The notes beneath the pieces were generated by a model. It did no database searches. It saw only the letters and a program-made list of their open reading frames with translations, and was not told the DNA's origin. From positions 1 through 46,630 of the forward strand of contig NZ_MTAW01000046.1 of assembly GCF_002154725.1 (NCBI RefSeq): 46,630 bases of DNA, given 5' to 3'. The position numbers and the translations under genes are program-made. Source of the DNA: Nostoc sp. 106C (GTDB taxonomy: Bacteria > Cyanobacteriota > Cyanobacteriia > Cyanobacteriales > Nostocaceae). This document shows, in pieces, positions 18,401-26,369 of this stretch; position 1 is the stretch's first letter, and each line of letters begins with the position of its first letter.

Positions 18401-20108
18401 CAAATTCCTGCACGAGGGATAAGCCAATACCTGAGCCTTCAAAACTGCGTCCTTCGGCACCTTTTACTCGATGAAATCGCTTAAATAAATGGGTTATTTC
18501 CTCTTTTGGAATGCCAATGCCTGTATCTTCAACAATTAAATCAACGTAATTTTGAACATACTCTAATCGAACTGTAATTGTACCGGAGAATGTAAATTTA
18601 AAGGCATTTGATAGAAGATTAAAGACAATTTTTTCCCACATTTCGCGATCGACATAAATCGCTTCTGGTAAAGGTGGGCAATCAACAATCAGTTGGATTC
18701 CAGCCTGTTCTATTGTGGAGCGAAACACACTGGCAAGTTCAGCCGTAAACGTGGCTAAATCTGTTGGCTCATAGGCTGCCTGAATGCGTCCGGCTTCAAT
18801 GCGGGAAAAATCGAGCAAGGTGTTGACTAATTTCAGTAACCGCAGGGCATTGCGCTGCACAATTTCAATTCGTTCGCGTTGCACAGTAGGTAATGGATGT
18901 GCAGTATCAGATAAGGCATCTTCCGTTGGCCCCAACATCAACGTTAATGGCGTGCGGAATTCGTGGGAGACGTTACTGAAAAACTGAGTTTTGGCGCGAT
19001 CGAGTTCTGCGAGTGCTTCTGCCCGTAGCCGTTCTGCTTCGTAAGCGCGAGCATTGGCGATCGCAGTGGTAATCTGTCCGGCTACTAAATCCCAGAAGCC
19101 TTGATAATCATCGTCGAACTGGCGGCGCGGACTAATACCTGCAATCAAAAATCCGCTGAGTCGCGCCTGTCCGGGAGTGGTGAGGGGTAAGACAAAAGCG
19201 CAGTTTGGTGACTCTGGCCAAGCACCACCCGGTAAATCCCCAAACTTTGATTTCACTTCATGTACTAACTGACTTTTGCCTTCTTTAAGGACGGCAGAAA
19301 GTGACCAGCGATCGCCTATTTCCGATTCCATCTCAATTTCTTCAGGACTGGCTGGGGTTCCTGGGGCTAATCTGGTGGCGCTAACTAGTCGCGCCCGCCC
19401 GGTATCATCCAGCAAATACAGCAGCGCAAACGGCACATCGTAGGGGTTATTAGCTAACGTCTGGGCGGAAAGTTCACAAGCATCTTCGACGGTTTTTGCC
19501 TCGGCGGTATTAGCTGCAAGTTCTCGTAAAGTGTGCAGACGGCGATCGCCCAAAACGCGACGAGTTTCCTCGGTACAGGCGCAGAAGACCCCACCCACAC
19601 TTCCATCGTCTTGGGGAATGGGGCTGTAGGAAAAGGTAAAGTAGGTTTCTTCTGGATAGCCATTCCGCTGCATAACTAAGAGCAATTCCTCATTCCACGA
19701 AGAATGCCCTTTTTGCAGTACGGCTTCAGCTTGTGGTCCTAGGGTGTCCCAAATCTCCGCCCATACCTGGGAAGCTGGCTGACCTAGTGCTTGGGGATGG
19801 CGTTGACCCAAAACCGGAATGTAAGCATCGTTATAAAAATTGGTCATCGACTCTCCCCACCAAACAAACATGGGGTAGCGCGACCCTAACATAATGCGAA
19901 CCGCAGTTTTCAAGCTTTGCGGCCAAGTATCGGCAGCACCAACTGCGGTAGTTGACCAATCATGCGTTCGCGAAGCGTCTCCGAAGGAGTCTCGCATGAG
20001 CGCCCCCATCTCACCTCCGCCTGCCACAATTTCTTCACATCTCGTCAATTTTTGCTCAGTAACCACAATCTTTACTCCGCTTCTGAAAAGTATTTCATAA
20101 AACCTCAC
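15405..20108 (-). CDS. Hybrid sensor kinase/response regulator with two kinase cores
   Basis: Up to 1567 aa, cytoplasmic. Rough order: PAS-like 50-190; GAF 200-355; HisKA with His382 (VSHEFRTPL) and HATPase_c to about 605; receiver about 655-775 (LVLTDVMMPGIDG); three PAS domains between 800 and 1165; second HisKA (LSHELRSPLNP) and HATPase_c; C-terminal receiver (LLISDIGMPEMDG). The start is uncertain. The conserved GGGEMGALMR shows it lies upstream of residue 30; GTG at 20108 (used here) or GTG at 20066, which has GGAG about 9 nt before it, are candidates. Two in-frame insertions look repeat-derived: residues about 40-48 (DSFGDASRT, between ALMR and HDWS), and about 633-651 (QGSRGAEERRGSNSP, before the first receiver). 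It probably works as a multistep phosphorelay; signal and output are unknown. Confidence 0.9.
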   Translation of the reverse strand: MRFYEILFRSGVKIVVTEQKLTRCEEIVAGGGEMGALMRDSFGDASRTHDWSTTAVGAADTWPQSLKTAVRIMLGSRYPMFVWWGESMTNFYNDAYIPVLGQRHPQALGQPASQVWAEIWDTLGPQAEAVLQKGHSSWNEELLLVMQRNGYPEETYFTFSYSPIPQDDGSVGGVFCACTEETRRVLGDRRLHTLRELAANTAEAKTVEDACELSAQTLANNPYDVPFALLYLLDDTGRARLVSATRLAPGTPASPEEIEMESEIGDRWSLSAVLKEGKSQLVHEVKSKFGDLPGGAWPESPNCAFVLPLTTPGQARLSGFLIAGISPRRQFDDDYQGFWDLVAGQITTAIANARAYEAERLRAEALAELDRAKTQFFSNVSHEFRTPLTLMLGPTEDALSDTAHPLPTVQRERIEIVQRNALRLLKLVNTLLDFSRIEAGRIQAAYEPTDLATFTAELASVFRSTIEQAGIQLIVDCPPLPEAIYVDREMWEKIVFNLLSNAFKFTFSGTITVRLEYVQNYVDLIVEDTGIGIPKEEITHLFKRFHRVKGAEGRSFEGSGIGLSLVQEFVELHGGTVSVTSALGAGSCFIVAIPTGASHLPRESLRASRTLAAITLSSIPDVEAAQLWLSIEEAGGQGSRGAEERRGSNSPLLKTSRILLADDNADMREYVKRLLSSHYTVETVANGKAASNAVQEHPPDLVLTDVMMPGIDGFEFLRSLRSDPKTQEIPIILLSARAGEESRIEGLAVGADDYIVKPFSARELLARVENNLKLSQLRQAAKKQEQALRMKAEAALHDRQQAEAALRQSQELFQQMADTIESVFWLSDPQAQQMLYVSPAYAKIWGRSCESLYADKSSWMETIHPEDREQVQMAGAQCLAKGNHTEEYRILRPDGAIRWIRDRGFLVRDRDGQPYRIAGVAEDISDRKQIEAAQHESERRLRRLVESNLFGVVFGDCFGGLHYANDYLLNLVGYSLAEMQSGQVQWSQLTPPEFADLDAKAVEQLSSQGSCAPYEKVYLHKSGRRIPILIAAALLQEPYNQSQEVIAFILDLTELTQVTEERDRFFNLSTDMMAIGNLNGYFTQVNPAWEKTLGWTETELTAKPYIEFVHPDDQAATIVEAQKLAQGIEMIGFENRYLTKSGSYRWIAWNGIAFPEQNVIYAVARDITHRKQAEQDREELLVRERAAREEAERASRVKDEFLAVLSHELRSPLNPILGWSRLLQNGNLNATQTAKAFATIERNAKLQVQLIEDLLDVSRILQGKLVLNATPLDLGRIIYSALETVQLAAEAKSLEIYTNISPMVSAIGDATRLQQVVWNILSNAVKFTPPGGKIEVHLTSVGSNAQIQVKDTGKGIRPEFLAYVFDHFQQEDGSTTRQFGGLGLGLAIVRQIVELHGGTVGVESLGEGQGATFTVQIPLFLDIIPQAALPPSSNHPSLNLSGIHILVVDDEPDSRDFLTFVLTQQQATVTAVPSGVAALNAFNQRVPDLLISDIGMPEMDGYMLIQNIRASPQGKSIPAIALTAYAGEINQQKAIAAGFQRHIVKPVDPDAVVAMVVELVRQQQMIN
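18150..18214. repeat. In-frame copy of a dispersed GGGGAGCAG-type repeat inside the hybrid kinase
   Basis: The tract GGGGAATTTGAACC...TGCTCCCCTGCTCC encodes QGSRGAEERRGSNSP on the minus strand. It aligns over about 55 bp, with about 7 differences by eye, to 21643-21697 in the PEP synthase gene, and in the same reading frame. It sits in the linker between the HATPase and receiver domains. Confidence 0.8.
19965..19997. repeat. In-frame palindromic repeat near the hybrid kinase N-terminus
   Basis: GTTCGCGAAGCG and TCTCCGAAGGAG-TCTCGC form adjacent short inverted repeats that match a repeat at about 8196-8218. On the coding strand it gives RDSFGDASR, splitting the conserved GALMR / HDWS junction without shifting the frame. 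Confidence 0.7.
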
Positions 20109-20174
20109 CTTTAGAGGCAGGAGGAAACGAATACGGGTGCTTGAGTGTGCGAATTTGCTTCATTGGTAGAGGGG

Positions 20175-20227
20175 AGGGGTTGCCCGTCGATTCTCCCAGA
20201 AATTAATTCTGGGGGAAGTCAACCCCT
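20175..20227 (-). terminator. Two-tier hairpin downstream of PEP synthase
   Basis: An outer stem AGGGGTTG/CAACCCCT (8 bp, perfect) encloses an inner stem CTCCCAGAA/TTCTGGGGG with an ATTAA loop. It lies about 95 nt after the ppsA stop on the same strand. No T-run follows, so it may be a processing or termination structure, or another interspersed palindrome. Confidence 0.45.
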
Positions 20228-20319
20228 ATAGATAATTCAAAATGCCAAATCAATCATATCCATAATGATTGTTAGGTAAACTTACTTTCCATGTCTATAT
20301 ATCTCCAGAAAGAATGAAT

Positions 20320-22806
20320 TTAAGCCTGTTGATTCTCAACTTTTGCTACATTTAACATTGTTTTTAGAACTGAATCAGGATTCAAACTAATAGAATCAAT
20401 TCCCTGTTCTACCAAGAATTGGGCAAATTCTGGATAATCGCTAGGTGCTTGCCCGCAAATCCCAATTTTGCGATTGTTTTGTTTTGCAGCTTGGATTGCC
20501 ATTTTGACCATGCGTTTTACACCTTGACTGCGTTCATCAAATAATCGCGCCACCAATGCTGAATCTCTATCTAAGCCTAGTGTTAGCTGAGTTAGATCGT
20601 TAGAACCAATAGAAAATCCATCAAAAACCTCAGCAAACTCTTCAGCCATAATTACATTGTTGGGCAACTCGCACATGACATACACTTGCAAGTTATTCAC
20701 ACCCTGATGTAAACCATTCTTGGCCATTTCTGCTAATACTAGACGCCCTTCATCAGGAGTGCGACAAAAGGGAATCATCGGGATGACATTAGTTAAACCC
20801 ATTTCTTCGCGTACCCGTTTGATGGCATAACATTCCAAAGCAAAAGCTTCTCTATAACCTGGATCGTAGTAGCGTGCTGCCCCTCGCCAGCCCAGCATCG
20901 GGTTTTCTTCATGGGGTTCAAACTGTTGACCACCTAAAAGATTGGCATATTCATTACTTTTAAAATCCGACATCCGCACAACCACTGGTTTGGGATAAAA
21001 TGCCGCAGCAATTCTACCGATCCCTTGAGCTAATCTATCTACAAAATACTGGGTTTTATCTTCATATAGTGCGGTAATTTCTGCAATTTTAGCTTTGACA
21101 AATTCATCTTTTAAATTGTCATAGTGAATTAACGCCATTGGATGAATTTGGATTTGGTTGGCGATAATAAATTCTGTACGCGCTAAACCCACCCCATCAT
21201 TAGGAATAGCAGATAAACTAAATGCTTCTTGGGGATTACCCACATTCATTAAAATTTGCGTGCGGGTGCGGGGTAAGTTTTCTAGATGAACTTCTTGGAC
21301 TTCAAAAGGTAATAAACCTGGATAAACTCGTCCTTCTTCTCCTTCCGCACAAGAAATCGTCACCTCTTGACCAGTTTTTAAGACTGCCGTAGCATTGCCA
21401 CAACCAACGATCGCAGGTACACCTAATTCTCGCGCAATAATCGCTGCGTGGCAGGTGCGACCCCCAGAGTTAGTAATAATTGCACTGGCCCGTTTCATAA
21501 TCGGTTCCCAGTCAGGGTCAGTTCTATCTGTTACCAAAACTTCCCCTGGCTGAAACTGGTCGATTTTACTCACATCTAAAATTAGGCGTACTTTCCCTTG
21601 ACTAATCGCTTCACCAATCGCGCGGCCTGTCACAAGAGGCTGGGGGGAATTTGAAACTCTTTTCTCCTCTGCTCCTCTGCTCCCCTGCTCCTCTGCTTTC
21701 CCTAAGAGGCGATAACTCCGCAGCACATTTCCCCGTTTCTGCGACTGGACTGTTTCTGGACGTGCTTGGACAACAAACAGTTGATTGGTAATCCCATCTT
21801 TTGCCCATTCAATGTCCATTGGAGTGTAATGACCGTGAACTTGAGAATAATGATCTTCAATTACACAAGCCCAACGCGCTAGTTGTAAAATCTCGTCATC
21901 GGTTAGGACAAATTTAGCTCTTTCTTCGGTAGGAACTAGAATATTTTTGGTAAATTTTGAGCCGTCATCATAAACCATTTTTAATTCTTTGCTGCCCAAT
22001 TTTTTATCGACAATAGGGCTAAAACCTGCTTTTAAAGTCGGTTTAAAAACATAGTATTCATCTGGGTTAACCGTTCCCTGAACGACATTTTCGCCTAAAC
22101 CGTAAGCAGCAGAAATTAATGCCGCATCCTTAAAACCAGTTTCCGTTTCAATTGAGAACATTACCCCAGAAGATGCCAAATCAGAACGCACCATTTTTTG
22201 CACACCCACAGCTAGGGCAATACTAAAGTGGTCAAATCCCTTAGTATGACGATACGAAATGGCGCGATCGGTAAATAATGAAGCAAAACATTTATGACAA
22301 GCGCCTAAAACTCCTGCAACACCCACAACGTTGAGGTAAGTTTCCTGCTGTCCAGCAAAACTAGCATCAGGGAGGTCTTCCGCAGTGGCGCTAGAACGGA
22401 CGGCGACATCTGTATCTGCATGGTATGGCTCACATAAACTTGTATATGCTGTAGCGATCGCCTGGCGCAGTTCCGCGGGAAATGGTGTATGCATCAGTAG
22501 CGATCGCGCTTTTTTTCCTCGTTCCTGTAAATTTTTTACATCCTCAACATCTAGGTCAGAAAATAGTTCCCTTAGCTTTGTTTCTAACCCAGCAGACTCA
22601 ATAAAATAACGATAAGCATAAGCAGTAGTAGCAAACCCAGTCGGAACGTTAACGCCTTTGGGTGTCAACTGTTGAATCATTTCCCCTAGTGATGCATTTT
22701 TCCCCCCTACTGAGGGAATATCCGCAATACCCACCTCATCAAACCAAAGGATCAGCGATCGCTCTTTGGTATCAACAGACAAAGTATTTTTAGCTACTGT
22801 TACCAT
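20320..22806 (-). CDS. ppsA: Phosphoenolpyruvate synthase
   Basis: Pyruvate, water dikinase: pyruvate + ATP + H2O to PEP + AMP + Pi, a gluconeogenic enzyme in the cytoplasm. It has 828 aa from the ATG at 22806, chosen because GAGGT stands 7 nt upstream. The PPDK_N ATP-binding domain (SVGGKNASLGEM, SSATAEDLPDASFAGQQ) covers about 20-350. The swivelling phospho-His domain carries His453 in GGRTCHAAIIAREL. The PEP/pyruvate-binding barrel includes GSNDLTQLTLGLDRDS and ICGQAPSDYPEF. All landmark motifs are present. Residues about 368-388 (EEQGSRGAEEKRVSNSPQ) are absent from E. coli PpsA and lie in the linker before the swivelling domain; they are encoded by a dispersed repeat. The neighbours give no operon partner. 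Confidence 0.95.
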   Translation of the reverse strand: MVTVAKNTLSVDTKERSLILWFDEVGIADIPSVGGKNASLGEMIQQLTPKGVNVPTGFATTAYAYRYFIESAGLETKLRELFSDLDVEDVKNLQERGKKARSLLMHTPFPAELRQAIATAYTSLCEPYHADTDVAVRSSATAEDLPDASFAGQQETYLNVVGVAGVLGACHKCFASLFTDRAISYRHTKGFDHFSIALAVGVQKMVRSDLASSGVMFSIETETGFKDAALISAAYGLGENVVQGTVNPDEYYVFKPTLKAGFSPIVDKKLGSKELKMVYDDGSKFTKNILVPTEERAKFVLTDDEILQLARWACVIEDHYSQVHGHYTPMDIEWAKDGITNQLFVVQARPETVQSQKRGNVLRSYRLLGKAEEQGSRGAEEKRVSNSPQPLVTGRAIGEAISQGKVRLILDVSKIDQFQPGEVLVTDRTDPDWEPIMKRASAIITNSGGRTCHAAIIARELGVPAIVGCGNATAVLKTGQEVTISCAEGEEGRVYPGLLPFEVQEVHLENLPRTRTQILMNVGNPQEAFSLSAIPNDGVGLARTEFIIANQIQIHPMALIHYDNLKDEFVKAKIAEITALYEDKTQYFVDRLAQGIGRIAAAFYPKPVVVRMSDFKSNEYANLLGGQQFEPHEENPMLGWRGAARYYDPGYREAFALECYAIKRVREEMGLTNVIPMIPFCRTPDEGRLVLAEMAKNGLHQGVNNLQVYVMCELPNNVIMAEEFAEVFDGFSIGSNDLTQLTLGLDRDSALVARLFDERSQGVKRMVKMAIQAAKQNNRKIGICGQAPSDYPEFAQFLVEQGIDSISLNPDSVLKTMLNVAKVENQQA
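21643..21705. repeat. In-frame copy of the GGGGAGCAG-type repeat inside ppsA
   Basis: GGGGAATTTGAAACTC followed by TGCTCC units. It is the second copy of the repeat at 18150-18214, in the same orientation and frame, encoding QGSRGAEEKRVSNSP in an interdomain linker. Confidence 0.8.
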
Positions 22807-23106
22807 CAGTATTACCTCACAAATAAATACTTTAGTTATAAGTACGAAATCGCTAGTACTGCTGGGCGAAATCAAATAATAATCAAGGGTTAAGCTACAG
22901 GGATCAAGGATAAAAATAAGCGTTTGTGGATTCTCTTCCCTGGAATAGAGTTTTTAATTCCGCTGTGGCGTGCTAGTATATTTTGCTTATGTTCAATTTT
23001 AAATAGTAAATTTGGAATTGTGCTACAAAATGCCGAAATATAGTCAAGAAAAATTAACAATAATTCGGGATAATAACAATATTCAGAATTATGGATACAA
23101 TATAAG
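22807..23106. other. Divergent intergenic region, ppsA / small membrane protein
   Basis: 300 bp of AT-rich sequence between divergent genes. It must hold both promoters. I see no clear -35/-10 pair, riboswitch or RNA gene. Confidence 0.4.
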
Positions 23107-23511
23107 ATGGCGCAATTAGAACAACTACTGAAAATGGCAGAAGACGAGCTAACTGAGTACAGTACTGATGCTCGCAAAATTGAAAAACTGCGCCGGAAAA
23201 TTGGTTTATCGGTTTCGTTAGTCGAGCAACGAGAAATCAAAGCAGCATTATTAGCTACCATGCAACCCAATGAAATTGCCCGAATTGTGGAAGAACAAAG
23301 ACAAGTAGTAGCTTTACCATTTTGGGGAATCGCTGGATTAGGTTTATTATTAGGAATTTCTTTAAATCAACCCATAGGATTATTAGCAGCTATAGCTGGT
23401 TCTGTAGCAGCTTTTAGACTGCAAAAATGGGGTTGGCAATTACAAGCAAAACGTTTGTTACTCCAAACCTTCGAGGATATTGAAGCGCGAATTGCTCAAC
23501 CCAATAAGTAA
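23107..23511 (+). CDS. Conserved hypothetical small membrane protein
   Basis: 134 aa. The N-terminal two thirds are charged and helical (AQLEQLLKMAEDELTEY, IEKLRRKIGLSV, EREIKAAL-like), consistent with a coiled coil. Residues about 68-108 form two adjacent hydrophobic helices separated by NQP (FWGIAGLGLLLGI / IGLLAAIAGSVAAF), followed by a basic/aromatic tail. The layout suggests a helical hairpin in the membrane with a cytoplasmic coiled coil. I do not recognise a family and give no function. The antisense open frame is its shadow. There is no strong Shine-Dalgarno before the ATG. Confidence 0.75.
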   Translation: MAQLEQLLKMAEDELTEYSTDARKIEKLRRKIGLSVSLVEQREIKAALLATMQPNEIARIVEEQRQVVALPFWGIAGLGLLLGISLNQPIGLLAAIAGSVAAFRLQKWGWQLQAKRLLLQTFEDIEARIAQPNK

Positions 23512-23572
23512 AAAATTTTGAGTAGTTAATCCCCAATACGGTTCAGTTAAGAAAATTCTTCTGTGAAGGCAA

Positions 23573-23600
23573 GGGAACAGGGAACAGGGAACGGGGAACA
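23573..23600. repeat. GGGAACA heptamer tandem repeat
   Basis: Four units GGGAACA, GGGAACA, GGGAACG, GGGAACA in the convergent intergenic region. The rest of 23512-23871 holds no gene apart from the hairpin at 23735-23788. Confidence 0.75.
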
Positions 23601-23734
23601 GAGAGAGAAAAAACAGGCTTATCTGAACTGTATTGAGTTAATCCCAGTCTGCGATCGCAAGTTTAAAGATGCGTGACAATTCGTTAACATTTTGGCTAAC
23701 GAGAATCGCTGAGAATGCGAATCAGCAAAAAAGG

Positions 23735-23788
23735 AACCACAGATAAACATAGATAAATATCGGTGTTCATCTGTGTTTATCTGTGGTT
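23735..23788. terminator. Long hairpin (20-bp arms), probable bidirectional terminator made of a dispersed repeat
   Basis: Arms 23735-23754 and 23769-23788 are complementary over 20 bp with one mismatch, with a 14-nt loop, followed by TTATTTT. It lies between the convergent 134-aa gene and the flavoprotein gene. It is built from ACCACAGATAAACA words that also occur at 15313-15350, so it may be a mobile repeat that serves as a terminator. Confidence 0.6.
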
Positions 23789-23871
23789 TTATTTTCAAAG
23801 CAGGTCTATTCTCGCTCAGGCGAACGGTGAAATTCCGTTTTGGACTTTCTGCAATAATTACAAAGTCAAGC

Positions 23872-25419
23872 TTAAGATAACTTTGTGAGAAAACCCAAGA
23901 GGCGTTTGGTATTCTCTGTGAGCAGTGTGCGACGATAAGCATCTGCTGCTTTCTTAATAGCTTCAGCCTGAGTGGGATAGGGATGAATGACACCGCTTAA
24001 CTTATTCAAACCTAACTTACCCACAATTGCCGTAGTCACTTCCGAGATCATCTCACCTGCATGACGAGCAACAATGGTAGCACCGAGAATTTCATCAGAG
24101 CCTTTTTTGTGGTGAATTTTGAGAAATCCTGATTCTTCACCATCTGCGATCGCTCGGTCTACACTACTAAAAGGAATTTTAATTGTTTCCACATCCAAGC
24201 CTTTCTCCTTGGCTTGCTGTTCAGACATTCCTACTTGAGCAATTTCTGGGTCAGTATAAGTAACCCAAGGCATAACTAAACTGCTGAGTTTGGAACGTCC
24301 TAAACCAAAGGGAGAAAACAGCGTATTTTTAATAACAATGCGTGCGGCTGCATCAGCGGCGTGGGTAAACTTCCAGTTCATGCAGATATCACCAGCTGCA
24401 TAAATCTTGGGATTGGTCGTTTGCAGGTAATCGTTCACCTTGACACCGTGCTGCTTATCGTACTCTACCCCAACTACTTCTAAATTGAGTCCTTCTACAT
24501 TAGGAGCGCGTCCCGTACCTACTAAAATTTCATCTACAGTCACAGAATCTCGATGACCGTTAGAGGAGAAGTAAAGCCGCTTACCTTCGGTGACAGTTAC
24601 TACCTCTTCTAATTTGGAATTTAGTACTAAGCGAATTCCTTCTTTAACCAAAACTTTTTGCAGAATTTCGGCAGCTTCCGCATCTTCTTTATTGAGAATG
24701 TGAGAACTGCGATGGAAAAGTACCACTTCACAACCCAAGCGGCGGAAAGCCTGTGCTAATTCACAACCGATAGGGCCACCACCAATCACTGCTAAATGTT
24801 CCGGTCGTTGAATTAAAGAAAAAACCGACTCATTGGTAAGATAACCAGCTTTTTCAATTCCGGGAATCGCAGGTTGCGCAGCTCTAGCGCCAGTAGCAAT
24901 TACGGCTTTTTTAAAACGCAGGGTTTGGTCGCCAACTTCCACGGTATTTTTACTTGCAAACCGACCGCTACCTAAGAATACATCGACTCCCAACTTTTGA
25001 AAGCGTTCAGCCGAGTCATGAGGACTGATACCAGCTCTGATACGGCGCATTCTTGCCATCACTGCGGAAAAATCAACATCAATAAGTTTGGGAATATTAA
25101 TTCCCAATTCCTTACCATCCCACAGTTCGCCTACCACACGCGCAGAGCGAATGATAGTTTTAGATGGAACGCAACCCACATTTAAGCAATCTCCACCCAT
25201 GAGATGCTTTTCTATCAAAGCCACTTTTAAACCCAAACCCAAACCCGCCGCACCCGCAGCCACCACTAATCCCGCTGTCCCCCCGCCAATCACTACCAAG
25301 TCGTAAACATTCGCAGGTTCTGGATTTATCCAATCTGGTGGATGCACCTGAGAGACCAAAGCCTGGTTATACTCATCCATTGGGCGAACTGCGACTCTCT
25401 CGAATTCTAAACTGGACAT
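23872..25419 (-). CDS. Mercuric-reductase-like FAD/NAD(P) disulfide oxidoreductase
   Basis: Class I pyridine nucleotide-disulfide oxidoreductase of 515 aa. FAD-binding GGGTAG is at about 45-50, with redox-active Cys78 and Cys83 in GGDCLNVGCVPSK. The NAD(P)-binding GGGPIGCELAQAF is mid-protein, AAGD in IYAAGDIC binds FAD, and the interface domain has HPYPTQAEA near the C-terminus. It lacks the N-terminal HMA domain and the C-terminal Cys pair of true MerA, so Hg(II) reduction is not supported and the substrate is unknown. SD GAGGT lies 7 nt before the ATG. Two TVP38 membrane genes and a glycosyltransferase precede it on the same strand (spacers 140 bp and less), a set often found together in cyanobacteria. 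Confidence 0.9.
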   Translation of the reverse strand: MSSLEFERVAVRPMDEYNQALVSQVHPPDWINPEPANVYDLVVIGGGTAGLVVAAGAAGLGLGLKVALIEKHLMGGDCLNVGCVPSKTIIRSARVVGELWDGKELGINIPKLIDVDFSAVMARMRRIRAGISPHDSAERFQKLGVDVFLGSGRFASKNTVEVGDQTLRFKKAVIATGARAAQPAIPGIEKAGYLTNESVFSLIQRPEHLAVIGGGPIGCELAQAFRRLGCEVVLFHRSSHILNKEDAEAAEILQKVLVKEGIRLVLNSKLEEVVTVTEGKRLYFSSNGHRDSVTVDEILVGTGRAPNVEGLNLEVVGVEYDKQHGVKVNDYLQTTNPKIYAAGDICMNWKFTHAADAAARIVIKNTLFSPFGLGRSKLSSLVMPWVTYTDPEIAQVGMSEQQAKEKGLDVETIKIPFSSVDRAIADGEESGFLKIHHKKGSDEILGATIVARHAGEMISEVTTAIVGKLGLNKLSGVIHPYPTQAEAIKKAADAYRRTLLTENTKRLLGFLTKLS

Positions 25420-25445
25420 TGGTCTGACCTCATTTCATGGGTATT

Positions 25446-25471
25446 GGGGATTGGGAATCGGGGATGGGAAT
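25446..25471. repeat. GGGAT/GGGAA low-complexity repeat
   Basis: A short purine-rich tract (GGGGATTGGGAATCGGGGATGGGAA) with irregular heptamer-like periodicity lies just upstream of the flavoprotein gene. Confidence 0.45.
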
Positions 25472-25559
25472 TATTTTCCCAGTACCATAATGTACAAGGA
25501 TTACAGCCTCAGAAATGTTTATCGGTTGGATAATTAACAGATATTTTCCCAGCCTCAGT

Positions 25560-26369
25560 TTAATTATTAATCACTTCATCCTCTAAAGCTTTCCTTGCTA
25601 TCCGGGTGATATAAATTGTGACGGCAACAGTAGCAATAAAACCAATAATCCGAATTGCCCATTGCACAGTGGGGTTAGTAGGTTGAGCTTCAGTACCAAT
25701 TCGGGCTAGATTCCCAGCCAAAGAACCAATGTACACATACATAATTGTTCCGGGAATCATGCCCACAGAGCCAATAAAGTAGTCTTTGAGAGAAACTCCT
25801 GTAATCCCAAAAGCGTAGTTCAATAAATTAAACGGAAATATTGGCGAAAGTCGCGTTAACAGCACAATTTTTAATCCAGCTTTGCCAACAGCGTTATCAA
25901 TTGCGGCGAATTTTTTGTTATCTGCTATTTTACGGGCAACCCAGCCTCTCGCTAAATAACGTCCAACTAAAAAAGCCGCAGTCGCTCCTAAAGTTGCACC
26001 TATAAATACATATACAGAACCCCAAACTACACCAAAAACAACACCAGATCCTAAAGTCAAAATAGAGCCTGGTAAAAAAGCAACTGTGGCAATGATATAA
26101 AGTGCAATAAAAGCTATAGCTCCTAGAGAACCAAGGCTATCAATCCATTGCAAAGCGTCTTTTAAAGTTTCTTGGGGGTTAAAGGTATTTGTAGTAGTAG
26201 ATGCTTGGGCTAGGTCTGTATTAGATAAGAAGACGATATTTAGTAGCAGCAATGTTAATACAATTACTTTTTTTACACGCTGAAAATATCTGCTCTTCTT
26301 GGACGAACCGCCAAGAAAGAAATAGGTAAGTGGTTGGAAAAGCTGCTTAATTGTGGTTCTTTGTATCAT
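25560..26369 (-). CDS. TVP38/TMEM64 (DedA/SNARE-associated) membrane protein
   Basis: Integral membrane protein of 269 aa with a basic N-terminus, a first helix at about 33-52, and the VTT/DedA core. The core contains FLPGSILTLGSGVVFGVVWG, GATLGATAAFLVGRY, and the re-entrant LTRLSPIFPFNLLNYAFGI followed by GMIPGTIMYVYIGSLAG. The family includes Synechocystis slr0305 and eukaryotic TMEM41/TMEM64 relatives, linked to lipid scrambling or transport. The substrate here is unknown. The start overlaps the end of the upstream paralogue by 23 nt, with no visible Shine-Dalgarno, suggesting translational coupling. It is a tandem duplicate of the next gene. Confidence 0.9.
   Translation of the reverse strand: MIQRTTIKQLFQPLTYFFLGGSSKKSRYFQRVKKVIVLTLLLLNIVFLSNTDLAQASTTTNTFNPQETLKDALQWIDSLGSLGAIAFIALYIIATVAFLPGSILTLGSGVVFGVVWGSVYVFIGATLGATAAFLVGRYLARGWVARKIADNKKFAAIDNAVGKAGLKIVLLTRLSPIFPFNLLNYAFGITGVSLKDYFIGSVGMIPGTIMYVYIGSLAGNLARIGTEAQPTNPTVQWAIRIIGFIATVAVTIYITRIARKALEDEVINN

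Noticed and set aside
22890-23270. 126-aa minus-strand open frame
   Set aside because: It is antisense to the 134-aa gene, which has the better composition and a helical-hairpin membrane pattern.
23872-25419. True mercuric reductase (merA)
   Set aside because: The N-terminal HMA domain and C-terminal Cys pair are missing, and there are no mer genes nearby; only the active-site disulfide fold is shared.
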